A stretch of DNA of 64,000 nucleotides from Vicinamibacterales bacterium (GTDB lineage Bacteria > Acidobacteriota > Vicinamibacteria > Vicinamibacterales > Fen-181). The notes beneath the pieces were generated by a model, which was not told the origin of the DNA, made no database searches, and saw nothing but the letters and a program-made list of their open reading frames with translations. Positions 1 through 8,696 of the stretch are shown piece by piece. The stretch spans positions 274,753 through 338,752 of the forward strand of contig DASXVO010000035.1 in NCBI GenBank assembly GCA_036504215.1, given 5' to 3'. Each line of letters opens with the position of its first letter. Positions within the stretch are counted from its first letter, which is position 1. The translations under genes and the position numbers were made by a program.

Positions 1-107
1 AGATGCTCGGTCTGAGTCGCCGCGCCCTGTACCGACGGCTCGAGCGCCATCAACTCGACGAGACGATCACGCGCCGCAAGGGGCACGACATGGTCACCGC
101 GGAGTAG
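1..107 (+). CDS. C-terminal end of a Fis-type HTH regulator (partial)
   Basis: The window opens inside a reading frame that ends at a TAG at 105-107. The last 35 codons include LGLSRRALYRRLERHQL, the pattern of the Fis-type helix-turn-helix that closes NtrC-family response regulators. The in-frame ATG at 3 is more likely an internal Met than a start, because the helix would lack its first half. The next gene, at 298, is also a response regulator, so this may be the end of a two-component unit. The upstream domains lie outside the window, so the full architecture is unknown. Confidence 0.6.
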   Translation, partial: MLGLSRRALYRRLERHQLDETITRRKGHDMVTAE

Positions 108-297
108 GAGCGCGTGCCCTCGCGTCACAGGCCACGCTGGTGACGGTGTGCGATCCCGCACGGCTTGACGGCCCGGCACTGGCTGGTCGTCGAGAATCGG
201 CCCGAAAGGGCTGACGCCCCGACGTCCGAGGTGGCAGACCGGTTGCAATCGTCGATCCCACGCGTGCTAATCCGCACTGGGCAGTCTGGGAGGCCGC
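108..297. other. Intergenic gap
   Basis: No coding signal is visible in these 190 bases. The only functional element I can support is a GGGAGG Shine-Dalgarno-like run at about 287-292, shortly before the ATG at 298. Confidence 0.4.
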
Positions 298-1326
298 ATG
301 GACCGCGTGCTCGTCGTCGACGATGAAACTGGAATTAGGGGGCTGGTGACGCAGTGGGTGGAGTCGCTGGGCTGCACGCCAGCCGAGGCCGCGTCCGCAG
401 AACAGGCCGTCGAAGCGATGTCGCAGACCCCATGCGACGTCGCGATCTGTGACGTCAACCTTCCCGGGCACGACGGTCTCTGGCTCGCGCGCCACATCCG
501 GCAGTTCCACCCGGACACGGCCGTTGTTCTCGCGACTGGTATCCAGGATATCGAATCCGCCGTTGGCGGCCTCCGGGCCGGCATCGTCGATTACCTCCTC
601 AAGCCGTTTGGGCGCGAGCGGTTCCGCGAAGCGATGGATCGGGCGCGGCAGTGGCATCGCGCGGCGGCTGACACCCTGAGATGGCGGCAGTCGGTGGAAC
701 TCGAACTCCAAACGAGACGACGGCAGCTCAGCGATGCCGTGCTGCGGCTCGACCTGAGCAGCGACGCCGCCATTCGGGGCGCGTTGGGGCTGCTCACGAT
801 TCGAGATCGGCCGATGTTCGAACACGCGCTTCGCGTCGCGGCGATGGCGGTTGAGATCGCGAACGAAGCGAGGCTCTCGCCAACCGAGACGGCGGATCTC
901 GAACGCGCGGCGATCGTGCACGAAGTGGCGCGGACGGTGATTCCGGAGACGATCCTCTGGAAGCCGGGCGAACTGTCGGTGGAGGAGTGGACGATCCTCC
1001 GGCGCGAGCCGGATCTCGGGTACGAGCTGTTCTCGGGGATTCCGGCGCTCGCTTCGGCTGCCTTGGTTGTCCGCAGCATGCGGGAACGCTACGACGGCAC
1101 CGGCTATCCGCAGGGGCTGGCAGGCCTCGACATCCCTGTCGGTGCGCGAATCCTGGCGCTGGCCGATTCGTATGACACGATGATCCGGCCGCGAGGACAT
1201 CGCGAGCCGCTGACCCCGTCGGACGCCGCAACCGAGATTGCCGAGGGCCGTGGCACGCAGTTCGATCCGCGCGTGGCCGCCGTGCTGCTTCAGATTCTCG
1301 GCCACGCCGGTTTCGACGCTTCATGA
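298..1326 (+). CDS. Response regulator with degenerate HD-GYP output domain
   Basis: The 342-residue protein has an N-terminal receiver domain (acidic pair D8-D9, phospho-acceptor D52, K102 in LLKPF), a helical linker and a C-terminal HD-GYP-like domain. HD-GYP domains normally hydrolyse cyclic di-GMP using a metal cluster. The GYP motif is kept (DGTGYP, 266-271) and so is H176, but the usual HDxGK reads HEVAR (208-212), the HPxxG histidine is Glu (E237) and the histidines before ER are Ser-Met-Arg (260-262). I infer that the domain cannot hydrolyse cyclic di-GMP and instead binds a ligand or partner under phosphorylation control. An SD-like GGGAGG precedes the ATG. No partner kinase is adjacent in the window. 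Confidence 0.85.
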   Translation: MDRVLVVDDETGIRGLVTQWVESLGCTPAEAASAEQAVEAMSQTPCDVAICDVNLPGHDGLWLARHIRQFHPDTAVVLATGIQDIESAVGGLRAGIVDYLLKPFGRERFREAMDRARQWHRAAADTLRWRQSVELELQTRRRQLSDAVLRLDLSSDAAIRGALGLLTIRDRPMFEHALRVAAMAVEIANEARLSPTETADLERAAIVHEVARTVIPETILWKPGELSVEEWTILRREPDLGYELFSGIPALASAALVVRSMRERYDGTGYPQGLAGLDIPVGARILALADSYDTMIRPRGHREPLTPSDAATEIAEGRGTQFDPRVAAVLLQILGHAGFDAS

Positions 1327-1382
1327 CGAGTGCCGGCCGAACGGCCGGCTCTGAGCGAAGGTCAACGGAGGCCGGCCTCTGC

Positions 1383-1388
1383 TACCAT
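1383..1388 (+). promoter_or_regulatory. Putative -10 box of gatB, leaderless arrangement
   Basis: TACCAT lies 6 nt before the gatB ATG. With usual -10 to start-site spacing, transcription would begin at or very near the A of the ATG. No convincing -35 is seen; GTCAAC at 1361-1366 is a weak candidate. Confidence 0.4.
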
Positions 1389-1394
1389 ACGCGC

Positions 1395-2834
1395 ATGCAC
1401 TGGGAGCCGGTGATCGGCCTCGAGATTCATGCCCAACTGGCCACGGCCAGCAAGATCTTCTGCGGGTGTGCGGTCCGTGCGGGAGCAGCGCCGAACACGC
1501 TGGTGTGCCCTGTATGCCTCGGGCTCCCCGGTGCGCTGCCGGTCCTCAACGATCGCGTCGTGGACGACGCCATCCTCGCGGCCCTCGCGCTGGGGTGTGC
1601 GATCCAGCCTGTATCGGTCTTCGCGAGGAAGAACTACTTCTATCCCGACCTCCCGAAGGGCTACCAGATCTCTCAGTACGATCGGCCGCTCGCGCTCGAC
1701 GGGCACCTGGAGTGGGGGAGCGGCGGCCGGGTCACGCGCGTCGGCATCACGCGCGTGCACCTGGAAGAGGATGCCGGGAAGTCGCTCCACGAAGGATTCC
1801 CGGATTCGGCGTCCCGGGCCTACATCGACTTCAACCGAAGCGGAGTGCCGTTGATCGAAATCGTCAGCCGGCCGGATTTGCGGGCGGCGGCCGATGCCGC
1901 CGCGTTCTTCCAGCGCGTGCGCGACATCCTCGTCGAGATTGGGGTCAACGGCGGCAGCCTCGAGGAAGGGCAGCTCCGTTGCGACGCCAATATCTCGCTG
2001 CGGCGGGCCGGTGAGGCGCTGGGGACGGCTGTCGAGGTGAAGAACCTCAATTCGTTTCGGTTCCTTCACAAGGCGCTGGACCACGAGATCGAGCGACAGC
2101 GCGAGGCGCTCGAACGTGGCGAGCGTGTTCAGCACGAGACGCGTCTCTGGGACGTCGCCGGCGGCCGCACGGTGGTGATGCGCAGCAAGGAAGAGGCCCA
2201 GGACTATCGCTACTTCCCTGAGCCCGACCTGCCACCACTGGCCGTCGGGCCGGAGCGGATCGCGCGGCAACGGCAGCGTCTGCCGGAGCTGCCTGACGCT
2301 CGCCGGCTCCGTCTCGCGGAGCGGTTCGGCCTCTCGGAGTACGACGCCGCGCACGTCGGCGCGTCGAAGGCGGTGACCGACTTCTTCGAGTCCATGATCG
2401 CGGCGGGCGCGCAGCCGAAGGAGGCCGCCAACTGGATCAGCGGCGAGGTCACGCGGAGGGTGAACGAGGGGAGTTGCGGCATCAAGGCCGCGGGCGTCGC
2501 ACCTGCGGCCCTCGTCGAGTTGATCCAGCTCGTCGGCCAGGGAACGATCAGCGGCAGCGTCGCGAAGGACGTGTTCGAGAAGATGTGGGGGAGCGGCCGT
2601 CGCGCGTCGGAGATCGTGGCCAGCGACGGGCTGTCACAGATCGATGACCGCGACGCGTTGGCGGAAATCGTCCGGCAGGTGGTCGCGGGCAATCCGGCGC
2701 CGGTCGCGCAGTACAAGGCCGGAAAGAAACTGGTATTCGGGTTCTTCGTGGGGCAGGTGATGAAGGCGACGGGCGGGAAGGCGAATCCGACGATCGTGAC
2801 GGCGCTCGTCGAACGCGAACTGGAGCGGACATGA
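1395..2834 (+). CDS. gatB: Asp-tRNA(Asn)/Glu-tRNA(Gln) amidotransferase subunit B
   Basis: GatB is the tRNA-binding subunit of GatCAB, which converts Glu-tRNA(Gln) or Asp-tRNA(Asn) to the amide form in the cytoplasm. The 479-residue product begins MHWEPVIGLEIHAQL, the family's invariant opening, followed by the CxC...CPVCLGLPG zinc/cradle segment. It ends with the GatB/YqeY tail domain (GKANPTIVTALVERELE). The length is normal for the family. The ATG at 1395 is chosen over in-frame upstream starts because the conserved N-terminus begins there and a -10 box sits just before it. gatA and gatC are not in the window. The 3' end overlaps the next gene by 4 nt (ATGA), suggesting coupling. Confidence 0.96.
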   Translation: MHWEPVIGLEIHAQLATASKIFCGCAVRAGAAPNTLVCPVCLGLPGALPVLNDRVVDDAILAALALGCAIQPVSVFARKNYFYPDLPKGYQISQYDRPLALDGHLEWGSGGRVTRVGITRVHLEEDAGKSLHEGFPDSASRAYIDFNRSGVPLIEIVSRPDLRAAADAAAFFQRVRDILVEIGVNGGSLEEGQLRCDANISLRRAGEALGTAVEVKNLNSFRFLHKALDHEIERQREALERGERVQHETRLWDVAGGRTVVMRSKEEAQDYRYFPEPDLPPLAVGPERIARQRQRLPELPDARRLRLAERFGLSEYDAAHVGASKAVTDFFESMIAAGAQPKEAANWISGEVTRRVNEGSCGIKAAGVAPAALVELIQLVGQGTISGSVAKDVFEKMWGSGRRASEIVASDGLSQIDDRDALAEIVRQVVAGNPAPVAQYKAGKKLVFGFFVGQVMKATGGKANPTIVTALVERELERT

Positions 2835-5266
2835 GCGACGGGCGGGCCGGGACAGCGGCGCCGGCAACCGAAACCGCGACGCCGCCGGACGCCGCCGGGT
2901 GGACATGGCGCGAAGCGTCCGGTGTCACCCTGATCGCAGTCGTGGCGGCGGTCATTGGCACATGGCCGCTCGTGGCCCATCCGTTCTCGCGACTGATGGC
3001 ACCGGTCGGCCCGGGCGATCCCTATCTGAATCTCTGGATCCTCGGTTGGGATCTGCGGACGCTCACCGAGACGCCGGTGGCATGGCTCACCGGCCGAGTG
3101 TTCGACGCGAACATCTTCTTTCCCGCCGAACGGACGCTCGCGTACTCCGACCACCTCCTCCTGCAGTCCCTCGCCGTGTGGCCGCTGTATGCGATCACGC
3201 GGAACCTGACGGTCTGCTACAACGCGCTCCTCTTCGGCTCGGTCGCCGGCTGCGTGCTGGCGATGTACGCGTTCGTCCGGGCGGTGACCGGCTCGCGGGC
3301 CGGTGCCCTCGTCGCCGGAGTGGCCTGGGGCCTGATGCCGTTCCACTTCGCGCACCTCCTGCACCTGCAGTTGCAGGCGCTGTACTTCTTGCCGCTCGCA
3401 TTCCTGTTCCTCCACCGCGTCATGGCGGGCCGTCGCCGCCGCGACGCCGCGTGGCTCGGCGTCATGGCCGCGCTGTCCGCGGTGTCGAGCGTGTACTGGG
3501 GCGTGATCGGAACCGTTGCGCTCGTGCTGGGTGCGGCGACGCTCGCTGTCGGCGTCGGCCGGTGGCGAAGCGCGGTGATCGCGCGCCGGCTGCTGCAGGC
3601 GTTCGCCGTGGGTGCCCTGCTCATTGCGCCCGTCATGTGGCCGTACTGGCAGGTGCAGCGGCGCGAGGGCTTCACGCGCAACCTCTACGAGGCATCGCAG
3701 CACGAGGCGAAGCCGATCAGCTACCTCCGCGTCCCGCCGGGCAACCTGCTCTACGGGAGGACGGGATGGCTGCGTCCGCCCGCCGCCAGCCCTGCGAACC
3801 CGGCGAAGCACGAGGGTCCGGAACAGGAACTGTTCCCTGGCTTCGTGCTCCTCGCGCTGGCCGGGTATGGCGCGTGGAAGGGCTGGCGGTCTGATGCGCG
3901 GCCGTTCGTGTTGACGATGGGTGCCGTGGCACTCGGCGGGTTCGTGCTGTCGCTCGGTCCGGACGGCGTGCGCGTCCTGTACGCCGCGTGCCACCGGTTC
4001 ATCTTCGGATTCCAGGCCGTCCGCGCTCCCGCGCGATTCGGCGTGCTCGTGGGTTTCGGCCTGGCGGGCCTCGCGGCCCTTGGCGTGCGCGAGTGGGGAG
4101 GGCGCCGCAGCAGCGGCGAACGGACATCGTGGCCGTACCCGCTGGCGTTCGTCCTGCTCGTGGGTCTCGAGTTCATCAACGTGCCCCTGCCGTCCGTGCC
4201 GGCGCCACCGCGATCGACGCCCGCCGGAGCCTGGCTCCGGGCGGCGCCGCAACCCGGCGCCGTCCTCTACCTTCCGCTGTCGAGCGACCTGGAGAACACA
4301 CCGGCGATGGTGGCGTCCCTCGAACACGGCCGGCCGATCGCGAACGGCTACAGCGGTCAGCGGCCCGCGTTCTTCATGGGCCTGGTCGACACGCTGAACC
4401 GGCTGCCGGCGGCCGACGCGCTGTGGACGCTCCGCGACCTCAACGTCCGGTTCGTCGTCGCTTCCGAGGCGCTGGCCACAGGGTTGGCGCCAGGCCCGCT
4501 CGTCGAGCGCGCGCGCTTCGACGACGCGATCATCTACGAAGTGGTCTGGACGCCGGCGCTGGAAGCCGCGATTCCGCGGCCGGAGTTGCCGCCCCCGCCG
4601 GTTCCGGGTGCCTTGCCGTTTGCCGTCAGCGAACGGTCGGTGTACCGGATCGTCTGGCTGACCGGGGGATCGATGAGCGTCGCCGCCGGGACGGCCACCT
4701 TCACAGCGGACGTGTCCACCCACCATTTCGCCGTGGACGTGGAGACGGCGCCGTGGGTGGCACGGTTCTTCGAGGCGCGGGACCGGTTCGAATCCTGGAC
4801 GGACGATCAATTGCTGCCCCTCCGCCAGGAGCAGCACCTGCGCGAGGGGCGCCGCGTCATCGATCGGACGACCCGGTTCGACCATGTCAGCCGGACCGTC
4901 ACGACCGGCGACGGGCCCTCGCTGCCGTTGCCCAGCGGCGGGCGCGATGGGCTGACCGCGTTCTTCTTCGCGCGAACGCTGCCAATGGTGCCGGGGTATC
5001 GCACGCGATTCCCGGTCACCGAGGGCGGCCGCAGCTATCTGGTCGATCTCGACGTCCAGCAGATCGAGGCGGTGAGCGTGAACGGAAAGCCGGTGGAGGC
5101 GTTCCGCGTCGTGCCGCGGTTCGAGTCGGCCGGGAACGCGCGCCAGCGGGGGATCCAGGCGACGCTGTGGCTGAGCCGTGACGCGCAGCGCATTCCCCTC
5201 CGGTTCGACATCGAGGCGCCGTTCGGCGCGTTCCGCATCGAACTCGAACGACGCGACGCGCGGTAG
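2831..5266 (+). CDS. Polytopic membrane protein fused to a DUF3108 domain
   Basis: This is an 811-residue protein. Residues about 30-420 are a multi-pass membrane region with roughly ten hydrophobic segments, resembling GT-C-type glycosyltransferases (PVGPGDPYLNLWILGWDLRT in the first loop, many aromatic residues). A soluble stretch follows (about 420-600). From about 604 on the sequence matches the DUF3108 pattern: VYRIVWLTGG opening, FDHVSRTV, LTAFFFART and a closing LWLSRDAQRIPLRF strand. DUF3108 proteins are normally separate exported proteins of unknown function. No enzymatic activity can be assigned. The start overlaps gatB by 4 nt. Confidence is high that the gene is real, moderate on domain assignment. 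Confidence 0.75.
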   Translation: MSDGRAGTAAPATETATPPDAAGWTWREASGVTLIAVVAAVIGTWPLVAHPFSRLMAPVGPGDPYLNLWILGWDLRTLTETPVAWLTGRVFDANIFFPAERTLAYSDHLLLQSLAVWPLYAITRNLTVCYNALLFGSVAGCVLAMYAFVRAVTGSRAGALVAGVAWGLMPFHFAHLLHLQLQALYFLPLAFLFLHRVMAGRRRRDAAWLGVMAALSAVSSVYWGVIGTVALVLGAATLAVGVGRWRSAVIARRLLQAFAVGALLIAPVMWPYWQVQRREGFTRNLYEASQHEAKPISYLRVPPGNLLYGRTGWLRPPAASPANPAKHEGPEQELFPGFVLLALAGYGAWKGWRSDARPFVLTMGAVALGGFVLSLGPDGVRVLYAACHRFIFGFQAVRAPARFGVLVGFGLAGLAALGVREWGGRRSSGERTSWPYPLAFVLLVGLEFINVPLPSVPAPPRSTPAGAWLRAAPQPGAVLYLPLSSDLENTPAMVASLEHGRPIANGYSGQRPAFFMGLVDTLNRLPAADALWTLRDLNVRFVVASEALATGLAPGPLVERARFDDAIIYEVVWTPALEAAIPRPELPPPPVPGALPFAVSERSVYRIVWLTGGSMSVAAGTATFTADVSTHHFAVDVETAPWVARFFEARDRFESWTDDQLLPLRQEQHLREGRRVIDRTTRFDHVSRTVTTGDGPSLPLPSGGRDGLTAFFFARTLPMVPGYRTRFPVTEGGRSYLVDLDVQQIEAVSVNGKPVEAFRVVPRFESAGNARQRGIQATLWLSRDAQRIPLRFDIEAPFGAFRIELERRDAR

Positions 5267-5290
5267 CCCGGGCGGCGCGTCTGCACGTGC

Positions 5291-5296
5291 TATACT
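5291..5296 (+). promoter_or_regulatory. Possible -10 box upstream of ftsE
   Basis: TATACT sits 58 nt before the proposed ftsE start. No good -35 is seen at 16-18 nt spacing, so this is a weak call. Confidence 0.25.
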
Positions 5297-5354
5297 CGCG
5301 GTCGCCTTCGAGGACGGCCACGCACTTGCCTGTTGCCTGCACGGACGAGCCACT

Positions 5355-6014
5355 GTGATCGAGATCGAAGGGCTGTCCAAGCTCTACGCTCGCGATGTGT
5401 TCGCGCTCGACGACGTCACGCTGACCGTGGCAAGGGGAGAGTTCGCCTTTCTCACGGGGGCCAGCGGCGCGGGCAAGACCACGCTCCTTCGAATCCTCCT
5501 GAGACAGGAATGCCCCACCGGTGGGAGAGTTGCGGTGGACGGCCGTGACTTGGCGAGCCTGAGTTCGGCCCAGGTGCAGGCCTACCGCCGCACGGTGGGA
5601 TTCGTCTTCCAGGACTTCAAGCTGATTCCCCGCAAGACGGTCTTCGAAAACGTCATCTTCGCCCTTCGGATTCTCGGCGTGCCGGACGTCCAGCAGCGGC
5701 GGCGCACGTTCCAGGTGCTGAAGTGGGTCGGCCTGCAGCACCGCGCCAATGCATACCCGGTGGAATTGTCCGGGGGCGAGCAGCAGCGCATCGCCATCGC
5801 CCGGGCGCTCGTGAACGAGCCGATGCTGGTGTTGGCCGATGAGCCGACCGGGAATCTCGATCCTGACCTCGCCCTCGAGATCATGACGCTGTTCCGCGAG
5901 ATCAACGCGACCGGGACGACCGTGATCGTCGCGACGCACGACCGCGAGTTGATCCGCCGGGTCGGCCGTCGCGCGATTACCCTCGACCGCGGGCGGGTGG
6001 TGAAGGCGGGATGA
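5355..6014 (+). CDS. ftsE: Cell division ABC transporter ATPase FtsE
   Basis: FtsE is the cytoplasmic ATPase that pairs with FtsX at the divisome and relays ATP hydrolysis to periplasmic peptidoglycan hydrolases. The 219-residue product (GTG start) begins MIEIEGLSKLYARDV. It has Walker A GASGAGKT at 35-42, the Q-loop in FVFQDFKLI, signature LSGGEQQR, Walker B LVLADEPTGNLD and the switch histidine in ATHDRE. The length matches the family. The frame is open further upstream, but FtsE homology begins at this GTG. ftsX follows after 16 nt. No cognate hydrolase gene is adjacent. Confidence 0.93.
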   Translation: MIEIEGLSKLYARDVFALDDVTLTVARGEFAFLTGASGAGKTTLLRILLRQECPTGGRVAVDGRDLASLSSAQVQAYRRTVGFVFQDFKLIPRKTVFENVIFALRILGVPDVQQRRRTFQVLKWVGLQHRANAYPVELSGGEQQRIAIARALVNEPMLVLADEPTGNLDPDLALEIMTLFREINATGTTVIVATHDRELIRRVGRRAITLDRGRVVKAG

Positions 6015-6030
6015 CGCCGGGAGCCCACGC

Positions 6031-6921
6031 ATGATCGGCGCGCTGAAACATTTCATCGTCGAGGCGGCGACGAGCGTCTGGCGCGGCCGACGATCCAGCG
6101 CGTTGTCCATCCTCACGATTGCCATCGCGCTCTTCATGCTCGGCCTGTTTCTGCTCGTCACGGCGAACCTCGAGCGATTGGTCGACCGCTGGAGCCGCTC
6201 CGCGGAGTTCTCCGTGTACCTGCGAGACGACGCCACGACGGAGGAGCGGGGCACGATTGCGCAGGCCCTGAAGGCAGATCGGGCCATCGCGTCGGTCGAG
6301 TTCGTGTCGAAGGATGCCGCGCTCGCGCGCTTCCGTCGCGATTTCCCGGACCTCGCCCCGGCAACGCAGGGTGCCCCTCAGAATCCCTTCCCCGCATCGT
6401 TCGAAGCGCGGCTCGGGTCGGCGATGGCCGACGCCGCGGGTCTCGCGCAGCTCGCATCGCGTGTCGCCAGTATGCCTGGTGTGGCCGACGTTCGGTACGA
6501 CCGGCGCTGGCTCGACCGGCTCGCGTCGCTGACCGTGTTCACCCGCTGGGCCGGGTTCGCGCTGGCCGCCGTGCTCGTCCTCGCGGCGGCGCTGACGGTC
6601 ACGACGGTGATCCGCCTCGCGCTGTATGCGCGCCGCGACGAGGTCGAGATCATGGAACTGGTGGGCGCACCGATGGCGTTCATCCGCGGGCCATTCGTGT
6701 TCGAGGGAGTACTCCAGGGCGGCCTCGGCGCGTTGCTGGCGCTCGTCTCGTTGCGCATCGGTCTCGCTGTCGCCCGGGTCCGGCTCGCGTCGATGGCGTC
6801 CGGGATCGTTGACCCGGCGAGCATCGAGTTCCTGTCGACCGGTACGGTGCTGCTCGTCCTCGTTGGTGGGATGCTGGTCGGCTGTGTCGGCGGGTTCGTC
6901 GCGGCGCGACGGCTGCGCTGA
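6031..6921 (+). CDS. ftsX: Cell division ABC transporter permease FtsX
   Basis: FtsX is the inner-membrane partner of FtsE. The 296-residue protein has the expected layout: a short cytosolic N-terminus, a first membrane helix at about 19-42 (LSILTIAIALFMLGLFLLV), an extracytoplasmic domain with the SVYLRDDATTEE opening, then three C-terminal membrane helices. The cytosolic loop RRDEVEIMELVGAP is typical of FtsX and contacts FtsE. Its position directly after ftsE supports the call. The extracytoplasmic loop should recruit a peptidoglycan hydrolase or adaptor, but none is encoded next to it here. Confidence 0.93.
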   Translation: MIGALKHFIVEAATSVWRGRRSSALSILTIAIALFMLGLFLLVTANLERLVDRWSRSAEFSVYLRDDATTEERGTIAQALKADRAIASVEFVSKDAALARFRRDFPDLAPATQGAPQNPFPASFEARLGSAMADAAGLAQLASRVASMPGVADVRYDRRWLDRLASLTVFTRWAGFALAAVLVLAAALTVTTVIRLALYARRDEVEIMELVGAPMAFIRGPFVFEGVLQGGLGALLALVSLRIGLAVARVRLASMASGIVDPASIEFLSTGTVLLVLVGGMLVGCVGGFVAARRLR

Positions 6922-6948
6922 GTTCAGATCGGAGCGTTTTGGTCGCCG

Positions 6949-6977
6949 TTGACAGCCGTGCGAGCCCTCACTAGACT
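6949..6977 (+). promoter_or_regulatory. Sigma-70-type promoter of the small gene at 7020
   Basis: TTGACA (6949-6954) and TAGACT (6972-6977) are separated by 17 nt, a near-consensus housekeeping promoter in the gap after ftsX. The predicted start site is about 6984, giving a leader of roughly 36 nt that contains the AAGGAG ribosome binding site. Confidence 0.65.
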
Positions 6978-7019
6978 GGGAATTGCCTACCGCTTCTTCC
7001 TGCTTGGCTAAGGAGTCGC

Positions 7020-7310
7020 ATGCATCGTGTCCTGTTCGACCCGCGGCCATTGAGTGCGCATCGTCCGGGAATCCTCTTCGAGTTCTACCGCGAGGAATTG
7101 ATCAAGCATCAGCGCTGTCTGCAGCGGCAGCGGGAGTATTATTCCGAACGCGCGTACGCGAGCGCGGAGAAGGCGCTGAGCCGCCTGCTCGCGCAACTCG
7201 ACCAGCTGTGTCGATCGAAGAACGCGGACCAGGTGATGTGCCGTCTGCTGCGGCAATTCGACGTGGTCACCAATCTGTCGGCATGGTCCGACCCCAACAA
7301 AGTGAACTAG
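7020..7310 (+). CDS. Small conserved-looking protein of unknown function
   Basis: This 96-residue protein is not recognised. It is preceded by a good promoter (6949-6977) and an AAGGAG Shine-Dalgarno sequence six bases before the ATG, so expression is well supported. The sequence is rich in Arg, Gln and Leu. The middle (about 25-75) looks like an amphipathic helical hairpin with LLAQLDQLCRSKNADQ. There is no signal peptide or membrane segment. Two cysteines (LCRSK and VMCRLL) and one more near residue 33 do not form a clear metal site. It stands between ftsX and a glycerate kinase and shows no obvious link to either. Confidence 0.65.
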   Translation: MHRVLFDPRPLSAHRPGILFEFYREELIKHQRCLQRQREYYSERAYASAEKALSRLLAQLDQLCRSKNADQVMCRLLRQFDVVTNLSAWSDPNKVN

Positions 7311-7344
7311 GTCCATCCTTCCACGCTTTCGCCGCGATCTTCTC

Positions 7345-8619
7345 GTGCTCTTCCGAGCGGCTGTCGAGGCGGTCAGTACGCCGCGGCTGCTCGAGGTCGC
7401 TCTGGCTCTCCCGGAAATCCAATCGGTCCTCGACGCCGGCTCGGTCCGCGTACTCTCCGCAGGCAAGGCGTCCGCGCACATGGCGGTGGCCTACGCCAGT
7501 GCCGGAGCACCCGCCGTGGCCGGTGTCGTCGTCGGCACGCATGCCTCCAGCGCGCTGCCGGCGCCATTCGAGTGGATTCCCGGCAGTCATCCCGTGCCCG
7601 ATGCCCGTAGCGTCGCCGCCGGCGCCCGCAGCCTGGAGCTCGCGCGCGGCGTTCCGGCCAACGGCGCGCTGGTGGTGCTGCTGTCAGGTGGGGCGTCCTC
7701 CCTGCTGGCGCTGCCCCGAGCGGGAATCACGCTCGCGGACAAGCAGAGCACCACGCGTCGGCTGTTGCTGGCAGGCGCGGACATCGATGCGCTGAACACC
7801 GTGCGAAAGCACCTGTCGGCCATCAAGGGTGGCCAGCTGGCGGCCGCCGTGGCGGGGCGGACAGTGGCTCTCGCCGTCTCGGACGTCGTCACCAACGACA
7901 CGAGCGTGATTGGGTCCGGTCCGACAGTGCCGGATCCGACGACATTTGCCGACGCGTGGCGGATGCTCGAGCGACTAGGCGGCGTGGGGTCATATCCCGC
8001 CGCGGTGGTCGATCTGCTGCGGCGTGGAACCGCCGGGGAGGAACCGGAAACGCCCAAGCCTGGCGACCCCCGGCTGGATCGCGTGCTCACGCGAGTGATT
8101 GGAACTCGCATGGACGCGGTTGCTGGCGCCCGCCGTGCCGCGGAGGCGCTGGGGTACGCCACCATCGTCCTCGACGAGCCCGTGGTCGGGGAGGCGCGCG
8201 AGGCAGGGCCGGCGCTTGTCGCAATGGTACGTCACCGGACCCGGGATGTGCGTGGGCCCGCTTGCGTGATCGCGGCGGGCGAGACCACTGTCCACGTCAC
8301 CGGCCGCGGGCGCGGCGGCCGCAATCAGGAACTCGTCCTGTCGGCGGCCCGCGCGATCGCCGCGCTCGGCGGTCCGGCGGCGATGCTCAGTGGCGGGACA
8401 GATGGGATTGATGGTCCGACCGATGCGGCAGGTGGCATCGCGGACGGCACCACGCTCGTCCGTACCGAGCAGGCTGGACTCGGGACTCCGGAGGCGTTTC
8501 TGGCCGACAACAACGCCTATCCGCTGCTCCACGCTCTGGGTGATCTCGTCGTCATCGGGCCCACCGACACCAACGTCGGGGACGTGCAGATCGTGCTGCT
8601 CCAGTGCGCGCCCGTGTAG
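7345..8619 (+). CDS. Glycerate 2-kinase (DUF4147/MOFRL family)
   Basis: The protein belongs to the MOFRL-type glycerate kinases, which phosphorylate D-glycerate at the 2-position with ATP in serine, glyoxylate or hexuronate breakdown. The N-terminal DUF4147 domain shows LSAGKASAHMA and LLSGGASSLLALP. The C-terminal MOFRL domain has NQELVLSAARAIAAL and SGGTDGIDGPTDAAGG. At 424 residues it is slightly short at the front: the seven in-frame codons before this GTG (FRRDLLV-like) also resemble the family N-terminus, but no conventional start precedes them before a stop at 7303-7305. The true start may therefore be non-canonical. It forms no clear operon. Confidence 0.88.
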   Translation: MLFRAAVEAVSTPRLLEVALALPEIQSVLDAGSVRVLSAGKASAHMAVAYASAGAPAVAGVVVGTHASSALPAPFEWIPGSHPVPDARSVAAGARSLELARGVPANGALVVLLSGGASSLLALPRAGITLADKQSTTRRLLLAGADIDALNTVRKHLSAIKGGQLAAAVAGRTVALAVSDVVTNDTSVIGSGPTVPDPTTFADAWRMLERLGGVGSYPAAVVDLLRRGTAGEEPETPKPGDPRLDRVLTRVIGTRMDAVAGARRAAEALGYATIVLDEPVVGEAREAGPALVAMVRHRTRDVRGPACVIAAGETTVHVTGRGRGGRNQELVLSAARAIAALGGPAAMLSGGTDGIDGPTDAAGGIADGTTLVRTEQAGLGTPEAFLADNNAYPLLHALGDLVVIGPTDTNVGDVQIVLLQCAPV

Positions 8620-8696
8620 CTCTCCCTCGCTACTCGGCGAACCGTCGCGGTTCGCGAGTGATTCTGTCAGACTACGCGGAACAAGGAAGGCACGAG

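Noticed and set aside
94..1305. Long minus-strand open frame opposite the HD-GYP regulator gene
   Set aside because: Arg/Pro/His-rich composition without any family resemblance; it is the antisense of a well-supported gene in GC-rich DNA.
2210..5380. 1056-codon minus-strand open frame
   Set aside because: Antisense of gatB and the DUF3108 fusion; long open frames on the wrong strand are common at this GC content and the composition is not protein-like.
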